This document shows positions 34,048 through 36,153 of a DNA stretch of 36,153 nt, piece after piece. This DNA comes from Dehalococcoidales bacterium (lineage in GTDB: Bacteria > Chloroflexota > Dehalococcoidia > Dehalococcoidales > UBA2162). A program made the translations under genes and the position numbers. The notes under the pieces were generated by a model, which saw nothing but the letters and a program-made list of their open reading frames with translations, had not been told where the DNA came from and did no database searches. The stretch lies in assembly GCA_030698765.1 (NCBI GenBank), contig JAUYMF010000174.1, forward strand, positions 1 through 36,153. The letters run 5' to 3'. Every line of letters starts with the position of its first letter. The first letter of the stretch is position 1.

Positions 34048-34162
34048 TTCCTCTCCCTTGACGGGGGAGGATTAAGCCTGCCCCATACTGGATACGGGGG
34101 TGAGGGTGAATTCAATCTGGTTCATTCTCCTCATTCTAACTCTCTCCCGTAAGGGGAGAGAG
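34048..34162. mobile_element. Palindromic MITE-like element upstream of mobA
   Basis: Two hairpin-forming ends face each other. Left: CCTCTCCC/GGGGGAGG (34050-34070, one mismatch). Right: CTCTCTCCC/GGGAGAGAG (34140-34162, perfect 9 bp). The right end read in reverse is an imperfect copy of the left end including the flanking GGTGAGGGTGAA-like sequence. A 19-base palindrome (34081-34099) is nested inside the left half. No transposase is present. This matches short palindromic repeats common in anaerobic bacteria. Confidence 0.6.
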
Positions 34163-34213
34163 GACTTATTCTTGTGACTCAGCCCGCGTAACTCTATTTA
34201 AGTGAATAGTAAT

Positions 34214-34828
34214 ATGAAAGCAACATCGATTATCCTGGCCGGCGGCAAGAACCGGCGCTTTGGCAGGAGTAAACCCCTGGAGGTACTGGAAGGTAAAAGC
34301 CTGGTGCAATGCGTCGTGGAGCGACTCCGACCGCTGAGTGACCAGATTCTGGTGGTGACATCAGCGGAACAATGCGCCATTCCAGTGAGCCACGATGTTG
34401 AAATTTTTACTGACCTCTATCCGGGTAAAGGCCCCCTTGGTGGTATCTATACCGGACTGCTGGCTTCACGTCATACGCACAGTATCGTGGTTGCCTGTGA
34501 TATGCCTTTCCTGAATACCGAACTGCTGCGCTATATGGTCGGGCTTTCTAGGGGTTTTGATGCCGTTATCCCTCATCTGGAAGAAGGGATGAGAGATCCC
34601 CTTCATGCTGTCTATTCTAAAAAATGCTTGCCATTTATCAAGAAACAATTGGAGAATAACCATCTGGAAGTTTACGCTCTTCTTGATGTGGTGCGGGTAC
34701 GGTATGTCGAACGCGAAGAATGCCGGAGGATAGACCCCGAGCTGCTGTCCTTCTTTAACATAAATTACCCGGCAGACCTGGATAAAGCTATTGCCCTGGC
34801 TGCTGCTGAGTTGTCAAAAACAAGCTGA
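34214..34828 (+). CDS. mobA: Molybdenum cofactor guanylyltransferase
   Basis: The start is set at ATG 34214 because MKATSIILAGGKNRRFGR is the usual beginning; an in-frame GTG at 34202 adds four residues. No clear ribosome site precedes either. The 204-aa protein shows the GTP loop LAGGKNRRFGRSK, then PGKGPLGGIYTGLLAS, the metal-binding VACDMPFLN and VIPHLEEGMRDPLHAVYSK. It attaches GMP to molybdopterin for enzymes such as formate dehydrogenase. It is a single gene between two MITE-like elements. Confidence 0.9.
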   Translation: MKATSIILAGGKNRRFGRSKPLEVLEGKSLVQCVVERLRPLSDQILVVTSAEQCAIPVSHDVEIFTDLYPGKGPLGGIYTGLLASRHTHSIVVACDMPFLNTELLRYMVGLSRGFDAVIPHLEEGMRDPLHAVYSKKCLPFIKKQLENNHLEVYALLDVVRVRYVEREECRRIDPELLSFFNINYPADLDKAIALAAAELSKTS

Positions 34829-34965
34829 ATGTGACGCTTAGGACTCCCATCGATTGTCAGTCCATGTCCAGGGTCGAATACAATTTGTCATTCTGTGGTC
34901 GACATGGAATCCAGAAAAAAATCGAGCTTAACAAGCGGCGTTGGCATTCCGGTGAGGTTGTCTGA
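34829..34965. other. Intergenic stretch with no recognised feature
   Basis: I see no gene, promoter pair or hairpin of note in these bases between mobA and the 34966-35102 palindromic element. A plus-strand frame beginning at 34895 runs into the element and is not credible as coding sequence. Confidence 0.4.
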
Positions 34966-35102
34966 AAATGTCATTGCGAGACCATCCCGACCCCGTATCA
35001 GTGTACGGGGTAAACTCGTCGGGAGGCGAAGCAATCCAGCTGCGTATGTTTACGACTCCCCTTACGGATTGCTTCGTCACTGCGTTCCTCGCAATGACAT
35101 TT
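34966..35102. mobile_element. 137-bp MITE-like palindromic element
   Basis: The ends are perfect 15-bp inverted repeats: AAATGTCATTGCGAG at 34966-34980 and CTCGCAATGACATTT at 35088-35102. Inside, GCGAAGCAATC (35026-35036) is mirrored by GATTGCTTCG (35067-35076), and CCCGA...TCGGG (34986-35023) encloses the palindrome CCCCGTATCAGTGTACGGGG (34991-35010). The sequence TGTCATTGCGAG...GAAGCAATC is a dispersed repeat found in many bacteria. There is no coding capacity. Confidence 0.8.
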
Positions 35103-35251
35103 ATATGGAAGAGGGGCTTCCGCCCCCTCTCACACTTAACCTAACAAGTCTCTGCCGTCATGAAGGTTAGAAAGAATTCTATAGACAAGCGTATCCATCT
35201 CCCTTTTCCCACCCTTCCCTCAAAATTTTAGAAAAATTTCCCTAAAAAGGC

Positions 35252-35303
35252 TTGACAAGATTAGAATATTAGTGATACATTAGCAACAGTGTTACACTAT
35301 AAT
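35252..35303 (+). promoter_or_regulatory. Promoter region and palindromic operator of the ribbon-helix-helix gene
   Basis: TTGACA at 35252-35257 is followed 16 bases later by the weak hexamer GATACA (35274-35279), and TATAAT occurs at 35298-35303. The palindrome AGTGTTACACT (35288-35298) abuts the TATAAT. This placement is typical of a self-repressing operator for a small DNA-binding protein. Which -10 box is used is uncertain. Confidence 0.5.
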
Positions 35304-35319
35304 ACCAAAGGAGAGAAAT

Positions 35320-35784
35320 ATGACCCCAGTTATACGTATTGACGACCAGGTTATGGATGAACTGAAAAAGAGAGCGGTAGAATTCGGGTTGGTTTTTAAT
35401 ACACCAAATGAGGTATTAAGAGTCCTACTAGGCTTGCATAAACAAGATAATATTATAACTGATAAAAAATATGTAGATATAGAGATTAGAAACCCACACT
35501 CTTCACAAAAGTATCATTTCATTCCTATACCCAAAAGAATAAGACGGTTTTTACCTGGTTATAAGCTACCTTTCTCATTAGAAACGGACATAGGTGAGAT
35601 AAAAACTTATGTTTCATCTGCCCCAAACGGAACACATATGGGCGACCCAGATAAAGGGGCATATATTCAAAGCAGACTTAAGAAGTGGTTCGATACCCAT
35701 CAAATAGAACTAAAAAATGGGGCTACTCTTCGAATCCAAGCCTTAGAAGCAGGAAGACGCTATAAGCTTTCCTTAAATAAATAA
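35320..35784 (+). CDS. AT-rich gene for a ribbon-helix-helix-like protein, unknown
   Basis: A 154-aa protein with AAAGGAGAG before ATG 35320. Residues 1-40 look like a ribbon-helix-helix DNA-binding unit: a short strand (PVIRIDDQVMDELKKRA) and then NTPNEVLRVLLGL, similar in pattern to SeqA/RHH repressors. The rest (about 60-150) is basic and contains KYHFIPIPKRIRRFLPG and IQSRLKKWFDTHQ; I cannot assign it. Base composition is much more AT-rich than the neighbouring genes, with codons such as ATA and TTA, pointing to recent transfer. It might be a restriction-system controller, but no restriction or methylase gene is near. Confidence 0.65.
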   Translation: MTPVIRIDDQVMDELKKRAVEFGLVFNTPNEVLRVLLGLHKQDNIITDKKYVDIEIRNPHSSQKYHFIPIPKRIRRFLPGYKLPFSLETDIGEIKTYVSSAPNGTHMGDPDKGAYIQSRLKKWFDTHQIELKNGATLRIQALEAGRRYKLSLNK

Positions 35785-35883
35785 GCGGGAATTACTAAAA
35801 GCATCATACCCTCTTGTATAAACAATCGCCCCTTCCTTTGTTTAAGGAAGGGGGTCAGGGGGATGGATTTCACATCCGCTAAT
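35785..35883. repeat. Hairpin-bearing intergenic repeat
   Basis: CCCCTTCCTT at 35829-35838 pairs perfectly with AAGGAAGGGG at 35844-35853 over a 5-base loop, followed by GTCAGGGGGAT. No T-run follows on either strand. It could be a hairpin separating two convergent genes or a fragment of a palindromic repeat like that at 34048. Confidence 0.45.
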
Positions 35884-36153
35884 TCACGCCGGAATAATTC
35901 CGTGCTTTTTGGTCGGGGTGCTCTCTGCCTTGTCAATCACCATTTCCAGGGCTTCAATCAGCCTGGGCCTGGTCTCCGCCGGGTCAATGACATCATCAAC
36001 GTGCAGGTGCTCGGCAGCGCGGTAGGGATTGGCGAATTCCTTCCGGTACTCGGCAATCTTTTGCCGCAACAGCTCATCCGGATTTTCGGCTTTCTCCAGC
36101 TCTCTGCGGAATATGATAGGGGCGGCCCCCTCGGCGCCCATCACCGCCAGCTC
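35884..36153 (-). CDS. Acyl-CoA carboxyltransferase subunit, C-terminal part (MmdA/PccB family)
   Basis: The frame is open to the window edge and ends at 35884, so only the last 89 residues are seen. The sequence ELAVMGAEGAAPIIFRRELE, then IAEYRKEFANPYRAAEHLHV, DDVIDPAETRPRLIEALEM and the ending KKHGIIPA is the C-terminal end of the carboxyltransferase fold of methylmalonyl-CoA decarboxylase alpha or propionyl-CoA carboxylase beta subunits. These act on biotin-carried CO2 and short acyl-CoAs. The ending KHGxIP is typical. The specific substrate cannot be told from this fragment. Confidence 0.9.
   Translation of the reverse strand, partial: ELAVMGAEGAAPIIFRRELEKAENPDELLRQKIAEYRKEFANPYRAAEHLHVDDVIDPAETRPRLIEALEMVIDKAESTPTKKHGIIPA

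Noticed and set aside
34895-35170. Plus-strand open frame of 91 codons
   Set aside because: It runs straight through the 137-bp palindromic element, so its product is just the translation of a repeat.
1-36153. CRISPR arrays, tRNA or rRNA genes, transposase genes, phage genes
   Set aside because: No regularly spaced repeats, cloverleaf-like sequences, rRNA blocks, DDE transposases or integrases were seen on reading the window.

Overview
The window looks like the chromosome of an uncultured anaerobic Chloroflexota bacterium, probably Dehalococcoidia-like. The inference rests on a complete bacterial-type CODH/ACS cluster in the order acsD-acsA-acsB-acsC-acsE, a DUF3786 gene, corrinoid activation genes, ATP-dependent acyl-CoA dehydratase activator genes and short palindromic repeats. 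No rRNA or other taxonomic marker is present, so the assignment is tentative.

Layout. (1) 1-4717, plus strand: small stress or envelope-type genes (two tiny membrane proteins, a PRC-barrel/DUF1508 protein, a desulforedoxin-like protein, a YtxH protein, an AI-2E family transporter). They end in a YihY gene cut short at what looks like a deletion junction with the tail of a lost M4 peptidase gene, followed by its emfourin-type inhibitor gene. (2) 4783-6634, minus strand: a degenerate gene with an in-frame TGA, downstream of a 388-aa protein of unknown function carrying six consecutive cysteines. (3) 7013-9606, minus strand: a MarR regulator gene and a secreted subtilisin-like protease, ending in a clear intrinsic terminator. 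(4) 9760-12158, plus strand: a MerR regulator with a four-Cys tail and a divergent acetyl-CoA synthase paralogue split by a +1 frameshift but keeping all six A-cluster cysteines. (5) 18718-12187, minus strand: a tightly packed operon of M20 amidohydrolase, two activase-related proteins, an HgdC-like activase, plsX, trxA and trxB. (6) 18974-33983, plus strand: the Wood-Ljungdahl operon, cooC-fhs-RACo-like activator-second cooC-folD-69-aa protein-acsD-acsA-acsB-acsC-acsE-DUF3786, behind a near-consensus sigma-70 promoter. (7) 33984-36153: mobA flanked by two palindromic MITE-like elements, an AT-rich ribbon-helix-helix gene likely acquired by transfer, and the 3' end of an acyl-CoA carboxyltransferase gene on the minus strand.

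How it fits together. Fhs and FolD carry one-carbon units on tetrahydrofolate. AcsE moves the methyl group to the corrinoid protein AcsCD. AcsA makes or oxidises CO and AcsB assembles acetyl-CoA. The two CooC-type ATPases probably load metal clusters, and the RACo-like protein reductively reactivates the corrinoid. Formate dehydrogenase and methylene-THF reductase genes are absent from this window. The least expected items are the second ACS-like gene under a Cys-rich MerR neighbour, the 69-aa protein inside the acs operon, the hexacysteine protein with its decayed partner, and the scar that left an inhibitor gene without its protease.
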